DNA of 50,835 nt from Oligoflexia bacterium (GTDB taxonomy: Bacteria > Bdellovibrionota > UBA1018). The notes under the pieces are model-generated. The model made no database searches. It had not been told where the DNA came from and was given only the letters and a program-made list of their open reading frames with translations. Positions 8,860 through 17,553 of the stretch are shown here, in pieces. The stretch lies in assembly GCA_903881565.1 (NCBI GenBank), contig CAIRTR010000022.1, forward strand, positions 1 through 50,835, read 5' to 3'. The position numbers and the translations under genes are program-made. Numbering within the stretch: the first letter of the stretch is position 1; each line of letters opens with the position of its first letter.

Positions 8860-9789
8860 ATGCACGCGGGAAACCTACTTAGCTCTTTGTTGATCGCCTT
8901 CAGTCTTTCTGCTGGGGTTCCACGCCACGTTTTTGCGCAAGATCCCGCCCCCAACGAGATCCAACAATGGTGCGAATCGCTCTCGAAGTCTTTTGTCGCC
9001 TTGAAATGGAAAATCAAACCCTGCGACGGCTTGGATTGGAAAGCCGCTGGGCATTCTGTTCAAGGCCGGCCCCTCGTCTATGCAGAGTTCGGAGATCCAA
9101 ACTCGAAGAACACGACGTTGATTTTTTCCATGGCCCATGGAGATGAGATCACTCCTCTTTTCTTGGGCATCCAGCTCGCCCACTGGATGAAAGAAAACGC
9201 AAAGCGTTTTCCAAAAACCCACGTCATCATCGCCCCCTTAGTTAATCCCGATAGTTATTTGAGAAAACCTCGAACGCGGGTCAATGCCCATGGGGTGGAT
9301 GTGAATCGTAACTTTCTTACCCGCGATTGGGATACGACCGCCATTCGCGCCTGGAAAACGAAGTTTCGATCTGATCCCCGACGATTCCCGGGTGAAAAAC
9401 CGCGCTCAGAACCCGAGACGTATTTTCAAGAAGATCTGATTAAGAAATTTCAACCCCAGAAGTTACTCTCGGTGCATGCCCCTCTTAATTTTATCGACTA
9501 TGACGGACCGACTCCGCTGTCCCTTGCGCGCTTTTCCAAAGAGTATGTTCATGAGTGCTTGATGCTTCGAAAGAAGCTCAAAGCGATCTCCTCAGGCTAT
9601 TTTCCGGGCTCGTTGGGGAACTACGCGGGCCATGAACTGGGGATTCCAACGCTGACCCTGGAACTGCCCTCAGCTGATCCTAAAAAAGCTGAAGCTTATT
9701 GGAAGCGCTTCAGTACTGGGATTCGCACCATGATTGAATTTACGGTGCCTGACTTTGCATCGCGGAAACCGATTCCCACAAAGGGGTAA
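8860..9789 (+). CDS. M14 zinc carboxypeptidase, MpaA-like murein-peptide amidase
   Basis: About 309 residues with a Sec signal (LLIAFSLSAGVPRHVFAQ). A TTG six bases upstream, directly after the DedA stop, is an alternative start; I chose the ATG. In numbering from that TTG, the zinc ligands and catalytic groups are His95 and Glu98 (AHGDE), Arg152 (VNRNF), His208 (SVHAP) and Glu270 (LTLELP). This is the complete M14 set in the compact MpaA-like arrangement, which cleaves the gamma-glutamyl-diaminopimelate bond of muropeptides. MpaA itself is cytoplasmic, so an exported version would act on periplasmic or prey-derived wall peptides (inference). The AmpG-like gene at the window start fits a wall-recycling theme. 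Confidence 0.85.
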   Translation: MHAGNLLSSLLIAFSLSAGVPRHVFAQDPAPNEIQQWCESLSKSFVALKWKIKPCDGLDWKAAGHSVQGRPLVYAEFGDPNSKNTTLIFSMAHGDEITPLFLGIQLAHWMKENAKRFPKTHVIIAPLVNPDSYLRKPRTRVNAHGVDVNRNFLTRDWDTTAIRAWKTKFRSDPRRFPGEKPRSEPETYFQEDLIKKFQPQKLLSVHAPLNFIDYDGPTPLSLARFSKEYVHECLMLRKKLKAISSGYFPGSLGNYAGHELGIPTLTLELPSADPKKAEAYWKRFSTGIRTMIEFTVPDFASRKPIPTKG

Positions 9790-9791
9790 CG

Positions 9792-11267
9792 ATGGCTCTT
9801 CGCTGGTTGCCTTGGGGATTCTTCTTTTTCATCCTGTTTTTTGGCCTCTTTTTCGGCCTCACTGATGACGAAGCATACTATTGGGTCTTAGCCCAAACCC
9901 CTTCCTTGGGTTACGCCTATCACCCTCCGGCGGTAGCTTGGAGTATCGCGATTTCCCAGTTTTTCTTTGGCCCGATCTTCGGAGTCAACTCTGTATTTGT
10001 TGTCCGGCTGCCCGCTGCATTCTTTGCGGCTTCAAGTGTGGGCCTTGCTTTAGCCTGGTTAAAAAAGTCCGGTGCTTCGGTGTCCCGCTTTTCAGGTGCG
10101 GTGTTACTTGCCTTCCCAGGATTTTTTGCGCTCTCGTGGATGATGGTTCCGGACCTGCCACTCTTTTTCGGTTTCACTGCCGCCCTGTTCGGGACGTACA
10201 GCCTTTGTTATGATGAGCGCGTTTCTTTTCGGGGGAGCGTTGTGCTTTGGGTAGGTGTGGTGTTTCTCCTGCTTTCAAAATACTCAGGCTCACTCGCGGT
10301 CGCCTCTGCGTTTCTCAGTATCCTCCTGTTTGCGCCTCGATCTCGCTATAAGCTGGGTATGACTCTTGTTCTGTCCGCGAGCCTTATCGGGGTGGTTCCG
10401 ATTCTTTATTGGAACGCTAACCACGAATGGTCTTCTATTCTTTATCAGATCCAGGAGCGCCACGCAGGAGCCGGGGTGTCTTGGATCAGGGGATTGCGCT
10501 TTTGGGGAGCCCAAACTATTTTGGCCGGAGCCCCCTTAGTCGGGTATTTTTTCTTCGCGTTAGCAAGGTCCGTGAAGAATCCAAGTCGGGTTGCGCTACC
10601 GCTCAGGTTTTTATGGGTCTGGATTCTTCCCGCGGCGATTGTGTTCTTGGTTCAACCGCTCTTTTCAGATTTCAAACCCCATTGGGCTTTTATTGTGTGG
10701 TGGCCAACGTTGCTCGCGTTTGCGTTTGACTCTGGTACTGCTAAAACAGGGTATCGGCGTCTGGCTCTTTTTCAAGTGGGACAAGCCGCAGCCGTTTCGG
10801 CTCTCATTTTTGTAAGTTGTCTTTTTCCTGTGGGAAGCCTGGCTCTTCAAGCTTTTTCAAAGAATCCAGATCCACGCATGGATGTCACCAATGATTTTTA
10901 TGGATGGCCAAAGCTCGCTTCTTTTATGAGAGAAAAAGTCGAAGCTCCCTATCGTCAATGGCCGGTGCTCGCTTCACGCTATCAAACGGCATCGCAAGCT
11001 TCGTTTGCTCTTGAAGGCACGAGCGCGGTGAGTTGGATTCCAAGAGAGGCGCGGGCCCGGGATGAGTGGCGGCCCTTACTGGTTTCCGATGGCGTTGGCC
11101 CGGTTTGGCCTAAGTTGACCTCAGACGTACTCTATATTAGCGATAATCGTTACGATGCGCCGCCTGAGTTTCCCAATGCGAAGTGTGAAAAGTCTTGGAA
11201 ACTAGAAGCAAACCGTTGGAACTATCCCGCAAAGCAAATCGACATCTGGAAGTGTCTGCTTCACTAA
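9792..11267 (+). CDS. GT-C glycosyltransferase, ArnT/PMT (GT39) type
   Basis: A 491-residue integral membrane protein with about eleven hydrophobic helices. The first periplasmic loop carries TDDEAYYWVLAQ (residues about 25-36), the acidic DDE motif that holds the lipid-linked sugar donor in PMT/ArnT enzymes, and it is followed by YHPPAVAW. Such enzymes transfer a sugar from polyprenyl phosphate to lipid A or proteins at the periplasmic face. The last 110 residues form a soluble domain. The gene starts two bases after the peptidase stop and overlaps the end of the convergent zinc-ribbon gene by four bases. The acceptor is unknown. Confidence 0.85.
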   Translation: MALRWLPWGFFFFILFFGLFFGLTDDEAYYWVLAQTPSLGYAYHPPAVAWSIAISQFFFGPIFGVNSVFVVRLPAAFFAASSVGLALAWLKKSGASVSRFSGAVLLAFPGFFALSWMMVPDLPLFFGFTAALFGTYSLCYDERVSFRGSVVLWVGVVFLLLSKYSGSLAVASAFLSILLFAPRSRYKLGMTLVLSASLIGVVPILYWNANHEWSSILYQIQERHAGAGVSWIRGLRFWGAQTILAGAPLVGYFFFALARSVKNPSRVALPLRFLWVWILPAAIVFLVQPLFSDFKPHWAFIVWWPTLLAFAFDSGTAKTGYRRLALFQVGQAAAVSALIFVSCLFPVGSLALQAFSKNPDPRMDVTNDFYGWPKLASFMREKVEAPYRQWPVLASRYQTASQASFALEGTSAVSWIPREARARDEWRPLLVSDGVGPVWPKLTSDVLYISDNRYDAPPEFPNAKCEKSWKLEANRWNYPAKQIDIWKCLLH

Positions 11268-12259
11268 TCTCGTACGAGCTGAATCAGATCATTGCGAATC
11301 CAGGCCTGATTCTTAGCTTTTTCTCCGGAGTCACTCCCGAACGAAATCTTAAACCAACGATTGTTCCAATCGATGACAGGATAAGTGGCTTCAGGATTTG
11401 CTACTCCAACTACCGGAAACTCCAATCCTGGTCCCGTATGCAGCTTTGCTGCAAGTCTGGCTCTGACCTTCATTCGCGCAGGCTCAATAGCACGAGCGAG
11501 TTCCGGAGCCCGTATCGGCTCGGGCGCGCTCAGCGCGTTCATGGGTTGCAGCGCAGGTTCCGCCGCAGCGACGCGAGTGGGTGCCATCGCATTTTGGTGG
11601 ACTTGATCGGTGAGTGGTTTTGCTTCGGAGACTGGGGGCGCCACCGCTGCGATTGCCGGAGTCATGGGCGGCGCTTTGACTACCTCGTCGCTTTCCACAA
11701 ATGAGACTGGAGCAGGCTTTGACAGTTCAACACGAGGTGCCTCTGTTTTTGCGGCTATTCTTGCGCGTTCATAAAGTGCTTCGCTCTTCCAGTAGATATA
11801 GATTCCTGATCCTGCAGCCATGAATCCCGCGATCCCAATTGCGGTGGGTAGAATGGCGCGAGTCCAATTGCGAGTGATGGCGCGCGGAGCGCGTGCAGGG
11901 GCGGATGTCAGTAGTTCCGAAAGATCTGGAAGAGGAGGTGGAAAGGTAGTTTTTCCATCAACGTGATTCATGATCCCTGCAGAACCCATGGGTCCCACAT
12001 TTTTGGGAACCGTCTTGGTATTCACGTATTTTTCCAGCCGATCTGCGGCCTGTTGGCCTAAGACTGGATCTTCAGAAGGTTCGGGCAACAGGACATGTTC
12101 GCCGGGCGGCGCTTTGTCCACTTTGATGAGATTTACATCTGATTTTCTCACCAAGGCAAATCCCCCACATTTGTAACAACGTGAGAAGGACCAACCTGAT
12201 CCGAGTTTTTCATCCGTTACCGCTAAGTTTGCACCACAATGAGGACAGCTCCATCGCAT
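11264..12259 (-). CDS. Zinc-ribbon / transmembrane / SH3-like protein, last gene of the motor operon
   Basis: A 331-residue bitopic protein. The cytoplasmic N-terminus is a zinc ribbon with Cys5, Cys8, Cys28 and Cys31. A disordered stretch is followed by one membrane helix (about residues 136-156), a long Ala/Pro-rich periplasmic linker, and a C-terminal SH3b-like domain from about residue 265 (RARLAAKLHTGPGLEFPVVG, then WFKISFG). SH3b domains often bind wall peptides, so this could tie a cytoplasmic partner to the peptidoglycan. It lies 46 bases after motB with no terminator between, so it is probably co-transcribed. Similar N-terminal ribbons occur in proteins of deltaproteobacterial gliding and secretion loci. 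Function is unproven. Confidence 0.72.
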   Translation of the reverse strand: MRWSCPHCGANLAVTDEKLGSGWSFSRCYKCGGFALVRKSDVNLIKVDKAPPGEHVLLPEPSEDPVLGQQAADRLEKYVNTKTVPKNVGPMGSAGIMNHVDGKTTFPPPLPDLSELLTSAPARAPRAITRNWTRAILPTAIGIAGFMAAGSGIYIYWKSEALYERARIAAKTEAPRVELSKPAPVSFVESDEVVKAPPMTPAIAAVAPPVSEAKPLTDQVHQNAMAPTRVAAAEPALQPMNALSAPEPIRAPELARAIEPARMKVRARLAAKLHTGPGLEFPVVGVANPEATYPVIDWNNRWFKISFGSDSGEKAKNQAWIRNDLIQLVRD

Positions 12260-12305
12260 GACAAGGTTCCCCCAACTTCAAGTTTCTAGGGAATTGCAAA
12301 TGCCG

Positions 12306-13082
12306 TCAATGGGCAGTAGTTGCCGGGCCATCCGGCATCGGAATCGCGTCCACTTTCGGCTCCAAAACGCGAACCACGACACGTCGGTTTTGAGCCATGG
12401 CTTCTTCACTTAATTCTCCACTCGGGAGCCGTGCATCAGCGATCGGATGGCTGTCCGCATAGCCAATAGCTGTGAGGTGAGAAGGGTCAAATCCCCGATC
12501 CAAGAAAAGGCGTAAAACTTTTGACGCTCTGGAGGCTGAAAGCTCCCAATTCGAAGGGTAGGGACCACTTACGACTGGGCGACTATCGGTGTGGCCCTCG
12601 ACGACCACTTTGTACTTTTTCATTTCCATCTCTTGCCGGGAGGAAAGAGACTCGACGAGTTTCACCAAGACCGCGCGTCCCTCAGGCCGCATATCGGCGC
12701 CCATGCTATCGAAGAACACGCTGGATTTGAAAACAATAGTGACGCCAAAAGGGTCTGATTTTAAGATGGCCTGTTGGTCTGTGCCTTTTTGATCCAGCAC
12801 CTGGGAGACAAATTTTGCTAACTCTCGGGTGGGGGATTTGAAATCTCCGCCAAATTGCTTGGCGACGGCTTCTCTCACCGGCTCAAATTGGGGAGCGTCG
12901 AGTTTGGACATGCTGAACATCATAATGAAGAATCCGCAAAGCAGGGTCATCATGTCAGCGTACGATACGAGCCAGTTAGATTCGTCGTCAGATGCACGAG
13001 GGGGGACGTCGCTACTTCGCCGGCGTTCAATCCGCTCTTCGCCTCCCTTTACCATCCTCAAGAATGATTTTGCGACTGACAC
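12306..13082 (-). CDS. motB: MotB-type stator protein
   Basis: Inner-membrane, peptidoglycan-binding half of an ion-driven stator. The 258 residues hold a basic cytoplasmic N-terminus, one helix (about 38-58) with the ion-binding aspartate Asp43 in NWLVSYADMMTLL, a plug/linker region, and an OmpA-like domain (about 115-240) with VVVEGHTDSRPV, NWELSASRAS and a terminal NRRVVVRVLEP strand. The start is a GTG with a GGAGAAACGA ribosome site; the gap to motA is 12 bases. The seemingly complete motif set argues for a working ion channel. Nothing flagellar is next to it, which together with the FliG-like fusion upstream suggests a dedicated non-flagellar or specialised motor. Confidence 0.92.
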   Translation of the reverse strand: MSVAKSFLRMVKGGEERIERRRSSDVPPRASDDESNWLVSYADMMTLLCGFFIMMFSMSKLDAPQFEPVREAVAKQFGGDFKSPTRELAKFVSQVLDQKGTDQQAILKSDPFGVTIVFKSSVFFDSMGADMRPEGRAVLVKLVESLSSRQEMEMKKYKVVVEGHTDSRPVVSGPYPSNWELSASRASKVLRLFLDRGFDPSHLTAIGYADSHPIADARLPSGELSEEAMAQNRRVVVRVLEPKVDAIPMPDGPATTAH

Positions 13083-13094
13083 TCGTTTCTCCTA

Positions 13095-13877
13095 CTACGC
13101 TGCTTTTCGAACCACGCGGTCTTTGGGCAGCAAGAATGAATTCAAATTCTCTCTCATCGAAATCGGATTGACTTGCGATTTGAGCAACAAAGCCCCTTCA
13201 ATAATCATTTTTCGCAACATGACTTCTTCATGAGTGCGCTCTGACAGGTTCTCAGCAATCGGAAGAAAAACCATGTTAGCCAAAGTGATCCCGTACAAGG
13301 TTCCGATCAAACCGATGGACATCGCAGGTCCGATGAGCTTTTGCGCTTCGGGTTGCCCCATCTGCTGCAAAACGCTGATCATCCCAAGGGTGGTGGCAAG
13401 AAGTCCAAAGGCAGGAGGGAAGCGCCCGATGGTTCGGAACATGTTTGCTTCTTTCATGAAGACCGCTTCGACGGTCTTGAGACGTTGCTCGAGCGCGTTT
13501 CGGATTTCGGCTTCCGTGAGCACGCCGGCAGAGACAAGTCCTACCGCTTCTTTGAGAAATTCGTTACGAATACTGGGCAAGGCCTCACCCAGGCCCGTCA
13601 CGCCAGAGCTTGCTTTTTTGTTGAGCTCCAAAAGTTGAGTAATGACGCCTTGGTAATCAGCCTTATAATGACCCAAGACACGAAGGATGAAGACTTTAAT
13701 CAGGGAGACCACTTTTCCAAACGGAAAACTGATGCTGGCCGCGGCCGCTGTTCCTCCGAAAACGATCAAAAAACCGTGTAGATCCAAAAATGTGGTGAAA
13801 CCAGGCCCCGAACTACTGAGTGCGTAGTATAAGATGGAAGCTCCGAAGCCGAGTCCAAAAAGGGATGAGAAATTCAT
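13095..13877 (-). CDS. motA: MotA-type stator protein
   Basis: Membrane ring subunit of the stator. The protein has 260 residues with four helices: two near the N-terminus (about 1-22 and 34-55) and two around 150-170 and 180-205. It carries the conserved prolines of the ion pathway in FPPAFGLLATTLGM and GITLANMVFLPIAEN. The large cytoplasmic loop (55-145), rich in charged helices, is the part that touches FliG in flagellar motors. ATG lies one base after the stop of the cyclic-nucleotide gene, so translation is probably coupled. Length and topology match the PomA/MotA family. Confidence 0.93.
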   Translation of the reverse strand: MNFSSLFGLGFGASILYYALSSSGPGFTTFLDLHGFLIVFGGTAAAASISFPFGKVVSLIKVFILRVLGHYKADYQGVITQLLELNKKASSGVTGLGEALPSIRNEFLKEAVGLVSAGVLTEAEIRNALEQRLKTVEAVFMKEANMFRTIGRFPPAFGLLATTLGMISVLQQMGQPEAQKLIGPAMSIGLIGTLYGITLANMVFLPIAENLSERTHEEVMLRKMIIEGALLLKSQVNPISMRENLNSFLLPKDRVVRKAA

Positions 13878-13878
13878 G

Positions 13879-14400
13879 TTAGGATGCCTCCTTCTTGAGC
13901 GCGGTCTTCCAGAGTTGGTATTGGCTGATCACGTAGTTTTCATCCAATTCACGAAGCCGATGGACGAGGGTTTCAACGCAACTTTCGTAGAACTTGCTCT
14001 TGGAGTTTGGGTTTTTTGACAAAAACTGGTGAAAGGCCTCTTTTGTGATCGAAAATAACTGGCAATCGGAAAGCGCTCTGACGGTTGCAGAGCGCGGATA
14101 TTCGTCGACTAGGGACATCTCCCCGAAAAAGTTTCCCGTCCGCAACTGCCCAACATCATAATCCACACCGGTGAGCTTGTTTCGTTTGTAGACGCCGACC
14201 ATTCCGTCTAAAATCAGATAGAGACCCCAGGTCGTTTCTCCTTCAATCACGATATTGGTGTAGGCTTCGCATCCCATGGCCTCGCCATGCTGAATGAGGC
14301 TCGTGAGTTCCTGATCACTGAAAACTTTTAGAAGTTTTATTCCCTTTAAAACCGAAACCGAGGGCTTAACTTTTGCGGGGATGGAATGGGCTACGTTCAT
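13879..14400 (-). CDS. Cyclic-nucleotide-binding domain protein, no output domain
   Basis: A 173-residue soluble protein that is almost entirely one CRP-like nucleotide-binding domain (about 20-130). The phosphate-binding cassette is intact: FFGEMSLVDEYPRSATV, with Glu94 for the ribose and Arg103 for the phosphate. A C-terminal helical segment (135-173) is too short for a winged-helix DNA-binding domain, so it is unlikely to be a transcription factor. Its start overlaps the stop of the FliG-like gene by four bases (ATGA) and motA follows after one base. By position it is probably a ligand-controlled regulator of the motor, loosely analogous to YcgR on flagella. The ligand (cAMP, cGMP or other) is not predictable. 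Confidence 0.87.
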   Translation of the reverse strand: MNVAHSIPAKVKPSVSVLKGIKLLKVFSDQELTSLIQHGEAMGCEAYTNIVIEGETTWGLYLILDGMVGVYKRNKLTGVDYDVGQLRTGNFFGEMSLVDEYPRSATVRALSDCQLFSITKEAFHQFLSKNPNSKSKFYESCVETLVHRLRELDENYVISQYQLWKTALKKEAS

Positions 14401-16760
14401 GCAGCCTTCTTTCCGGAGTTTGCCGCGTTGCCCGAATTCGGGCCCGCTTCGACAAACCCTGCGCCTGCTTTTCCTTCCGAGAACAGGCGATCATTAGTCT
14501 CAACCAGATTGACGAGTCCATCACTTGCCATCATCTTCATCCGGTTAAGAATCTTGCGCTCAACTCCTTGATAGTTTTCGCGACTAATGGTTCCCAATCC
14601 CGCCAGTTCCTCTTCAAGCTCCCAGACGAGTTCCTTAGGAGATTTGGAGAACACGGCATTGCGGATTTCGGCCGTGGCACCCTTTAAGAAGATAAGTAAC
14701 TCGTCATGCTTTAGGTTAAGGACCACTTCAAGCAACTGACTATCCCGCAGGAATCTGAGCGTCTCGATGCTGACGAGCTTGCTCTTGACGGTTCTCGCGC
14801 TCTCGGGGCTAGCCAGCTCAAGATTCCTAATCACTGTACGCTGCATAGCTGCGCTGGTTCTTTCCAAGAGCCCCACCAGGACTTCAGAGCCAGGTAAAGC
14901 TTCGGTGTTAAGGCGAGGATTATCGCGACGCTTGCGTTTTAAGGCGCTAGCAGCATTGAAGATAAAGTCTTTTGGCAGGTAATCAATGCGCGAGAGTTCA
15001 GTGAGCAGCTTCATGCGCGTATTGTCGTCAAGCTGGGCATAGACTGCCGCTCTCTTTTGAGGATCACATTGAGTGAGAACGATGGCCTTCAACGTATCCG
15101 ACTCGCCACGCATCATTTCGATGATTTGCGGGCCGTCCATTTCGGTTAGGAAATCAAACACGGTCGAAGAGCGATTGCCCAAGACCATAAGTTTTCCGGC
15201 CAAGGTCCGGTTATGAAGTTTTCGTAAGAGATCAAGCTTCTCGTCATCGGTGATGTCAATAGTATTTTTAGAATAGTACTCCATCAGGCCGATGACATCG
15301 GATTGAAGACTCGGGTCCCGAACCATGTCCATGACAATGCCTTCACCGAAGATGTGAATATATTCGGCCGTTGTCTCGATGCCCTCTTCAGTTAGAATGC
15401 GAGTGAAGACCTGTTTGGCCACTTTGGGCTGTTGAGCAAAAATCGAAGTCAGCTCTTCAACGAGGCGCTCAATCTCATAACGTTTTGAAAGCGCAGGGAC
15501 GCGAATCTCTTCGCGAGATGGCGTATTCTCTGGGGGGCGGTACGTTGAAGGAGCATTGGATGAAATAGGGTCTGCGGCAAGACTCTGAATGACTCGGTGA
15601 ACGGAGTTTCCAGAGGGCGAAGTGCCGCGGGGTCTGATGCCCGCAACCGCTAAGAACAACAGGAGTGAGATGACGGAGCAGGCAAAGATCAGTCCGAAGA
15701 CTTTCATTTGCTTGAATTCTTCTTTTAGGGCATCGCCATTTTCCACGCGTTCGATGATTTCGGTGCGTTTGATGGTTTCTGATCTTTCGTTCTTTTCGTT
15801 GTTGTTGAGATTGCTGTTACTACTGTTGGTTGTGGCGTTTGTATTTCCAGTTGTTGCTGATGTGGAGTTCGTTGCAGTGCTGCCAGTTGTGGTCGTGCTC
15901 CCGTTTGTCGCAGTAGTCGAGTTGCTATCTGATGTTGCTGTCCCGCCCAACTGACCTTTACCTCTCGCTTTCGAAATGGCTGCCTTATCGGGCCGTGGAA
16001 ATTTTATGGGCATCGCCGTGAGCGCGACGTTCTTCAGATAGTTGGTTTTGAGCTTTGCGAGGCCCAGAATATTTGCGCGCTCATCAGCCGGCAGTTCTTC
16101 GTCCAGGATTAGAGTCGCTGAGATTTCCTTTACTTTCAAGGCCACGGACCCGTCCTGTATGAATTCGCTTGCGGATCCAAACTGGGCCTCTTCTGCGTTC
16201 ACCGCTTCGGCTTTGAGGTTGAAGTCGCCCAGGAGACAGTTTTCAGGGCAGAATTGCTGAAAGATCTCTTGAATCGTGCCCTTGAATTGTTTGCTTACGC
16301 GCTCCCGGAGGTCTGAGATTTTGGCATCTGATCCAAAGGGTTGTGGGAACGGAGCGACTTGAACATCAAGCTTCGCAGGAAAGTCTAGGGTGTCCAAATA
16401 CTGCTGTATCAAATCGACAAGGCGACTGCGCGAAACGGGTCCAACTCGATCATCGACGAGAATCTTTACTCGCGCCGAGGAGGCGGCAAGCGAAATTGCA
16501 CTCGAGGGTGCTAAGTCATCAAATCCTGGCGCAAGTTCCTCGGGAGTTGCAATATCCACAGTGGCAGTTACTGAGAGCAATTTGCATTCGTCTCGGCAAT
16601 ATTTTACGAGGATAGGTTCGAGAAGGTTTCGAATTTGATTTTCGGCCGTGGTGCGTGTGATCTCCATGGAGTTGAATTTACTGGGGCCGGCGAAGGCAGC
16701 GGATGCCAGCGTGAGGGTTCCGATTGCCATGAGTGTAAAGAGGGTTTTGAGTTTGATCAT
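14397..16760 (-). CDS. Membrane-anchored fusion of a periplasmic ring-like region and a FliG-like region
   Basis: A 787-residue protein. Signal peptide 1-24; two related periplasmic modules at about 36-141 and 150-254; a Thr/Ser/Asn-rich linker 265-322; a charged segment; one helix 352-374; then a cytoplasmic part. Each periplasmic module has a C-x3-C pair (Cys55/59, Cys171/175) and ends in a strand-helix-strand unit (ARVKILVDD...LVDLIQQYL...DVQVAPF) like the ring-building motifs of FliF. Cytoplasmic residues 428-500, 535-610 and 625-755 resemble FliG N, middle and C domains in order. The clearest match is the torque domain (ELLIFLKGATAEIR against E. coli SLLIALKGAEQPLR). ATGA overlaps on both sides couple it to its neighbours. 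A FliF/FliG-like hybrid beside MotAB is best read as a rotor or motor platform; homology is by eye. Confidence 0.8.
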   Translation of the reverse strand: MIKLKTLFTLMAIGTLTLASAAFAGPSKFNSMEITRTTAENQIRNLLEPILVKYCRDECKLLSVTATVDIATPEELAPGFDDLAPSSAISLAASSARVKILVDDRVGPVSRSRLVDLIQQYLDTLDFPAKLDVQVAPFPQPFGSDAKISDLRERVSKQFKGTIQEIFQQFCPENCLLGDFNLKAEAVNAEEAQFGSASEFIQDGSVALKVKEISATLILDEELPADERANILGLAKLKTNYLKNVALTAMPIKFPRPDKAAISKARGKGQLGGTATSDSNSTTATNGSTTTTGSTATNSTSATTGNTNATTNSSNSNLNNNEKNERSETIKRTEIIERVENGDALKEEFKQMKVFGLIFACSVISLLLFLAVAGIRPRGTSPSGNSVHRVIQSLAADPISSNAPSTYRPPENTPSREEIRVPALSKRYEIERLVEELTSIFAQQPKVAKQVFTRILTEEGIETTAEYIHIFGEGIVMDMVRDPSLQSDVIGLMEYYSKNTIDITDDEKLDLLRKLHNRTLAGKLMVLGNRSSTVFDFLTEMDGPQIIEMMRGESDTLKAIVLTQCDPQKRAAVYAQLDDNTRMKLLTELSRIDYLPKDFIFNAASALKRKRRDNPRLNTEALPGSEVLVGLLERTSAAMQRTVIRNLELASPESARTVKSKLVSIETLRFLRDSQLLEVVLNLKHDELLIFLKGATAEIRNAVFSKSPKELVWELEEELAGLGTISRENYQGVERKILNRMKMMASDGLVNLVETNDRLFSEGKAGAGFVEAGPNSGNAANSGKKAA

Positions 16761-17542
16761 TTTACCCCCGCCGGTGCTCGTGCTTGACGCCGTTCAATAA
16801 AGTTTTTAAGTGACCGATTGCCGGGATCAAACCGCAAAGCTTGATTCCAAGACTTAAGGGCGAGCTCCCCTTTTCCAATGCGATCCAGAAGTGTCCCGCG
16901 CATGGTGTAGAGTTTTGGATCGGTCTGATAGAGCCGTAGAAGTTCATCCAGTTCCAGGAGAGCGGCTTCAATTCGACCATATTTATAGAGCTGCTTGATA
17001 TGGTCAATCGCCGCGAGATAACTGTTCTCTCTGACGGGCACTCCCGTGTCTGAAGGAACAAGTCCCATACTTTGTTCGACTTCTCTTCTCTTGCCTTCGT
17101 CTTCTTGAAGGTTGTTGGGTAGCGCTTGGGTGAGTTCCCGGTCGCTGAAGCTTGGGGCTCGAGATTTGAAACTTTCGTCAATGAGGCCGTCGGTTGACAT
17201 GTCCGGCATAGTGGCCGTCGAGGGACTGATGGATGACGAAAAGGCAGGGCTTCTGCCATCCTTGAATGCAGGGTTTACTGGGATGACGAGATCCGACATG
17301 TCTTGCCGATTGTTCGGAAGCTCAAGCTCTACGGAGCGATCCCCCTTTTTTGTTCGAAAAATGATGTTTTGATGGGTGTCGGCCTGAGGGCCCGCGTAAT
17401 ATTCGCCAAAGGGATTCTCAATGGGTGTCGAGGGTTGCTTTTTGCCACTGTCCAACGCAAAGACGGAGCGAAACGTGCTGCACGAAGCCCCGCTCATTCC
17501 TGCTGCGATGATCAATGTTGCAATCCCCAAGTTCCTTTTCAC
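16757..17542 (-). CDS. TPR-containing lipoprotein of the motor operon
   Basis: About 261 residues from a GTG start with an excellent AGGAGGAAGAA ribosome site; the open frame extends 49 codons further, but that part overlaps the upstream gene and is not signal-like. Lipobox GASC gives acylated Cys21. The middle is a low-complexity Ser/Pro/Asp-rich linker. The C-terminal third (about 175-255) holds two or more TPR helices (YKYGRIEAALLELDELLRL; LYTMRGTLLDRIGKGELALKSWNQALRFDP). It ends with an ATGA overlap with the FliG-fusion gene. A membrane-tethered periplasmic TPR protein is typical of assembly factors in secretion, pilus and gliding machines. Its partner here is presumably the ring-like region or the barrel (inference). 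Confidence 0.75.
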   Translation of the reverse strand: MKRNLGIATLIIAAGMSGASCSTFRSVFALDSGKKQPSTPIENPFGEYYAGPQADTHQNIIFRTKKGDRSVELELPNNRQDMSDLVIPVNPAFKDGRSPAFSSSISPSTATMPDMSTDGLIDESFKSRAPSFSDRELTQALPNNLQEDEGKRREVEQSMGLVPSDTGVPVRENSYLAAIDHIKQLYKYGRIEAALLELDELLRLYQTDPKLYTMRGTLLDRIGKGELALKSWNQALRFDPGNRSLKNFIERRQARAPAGVK

Positions 17543-17553
17543 TTCTTCCTCCT

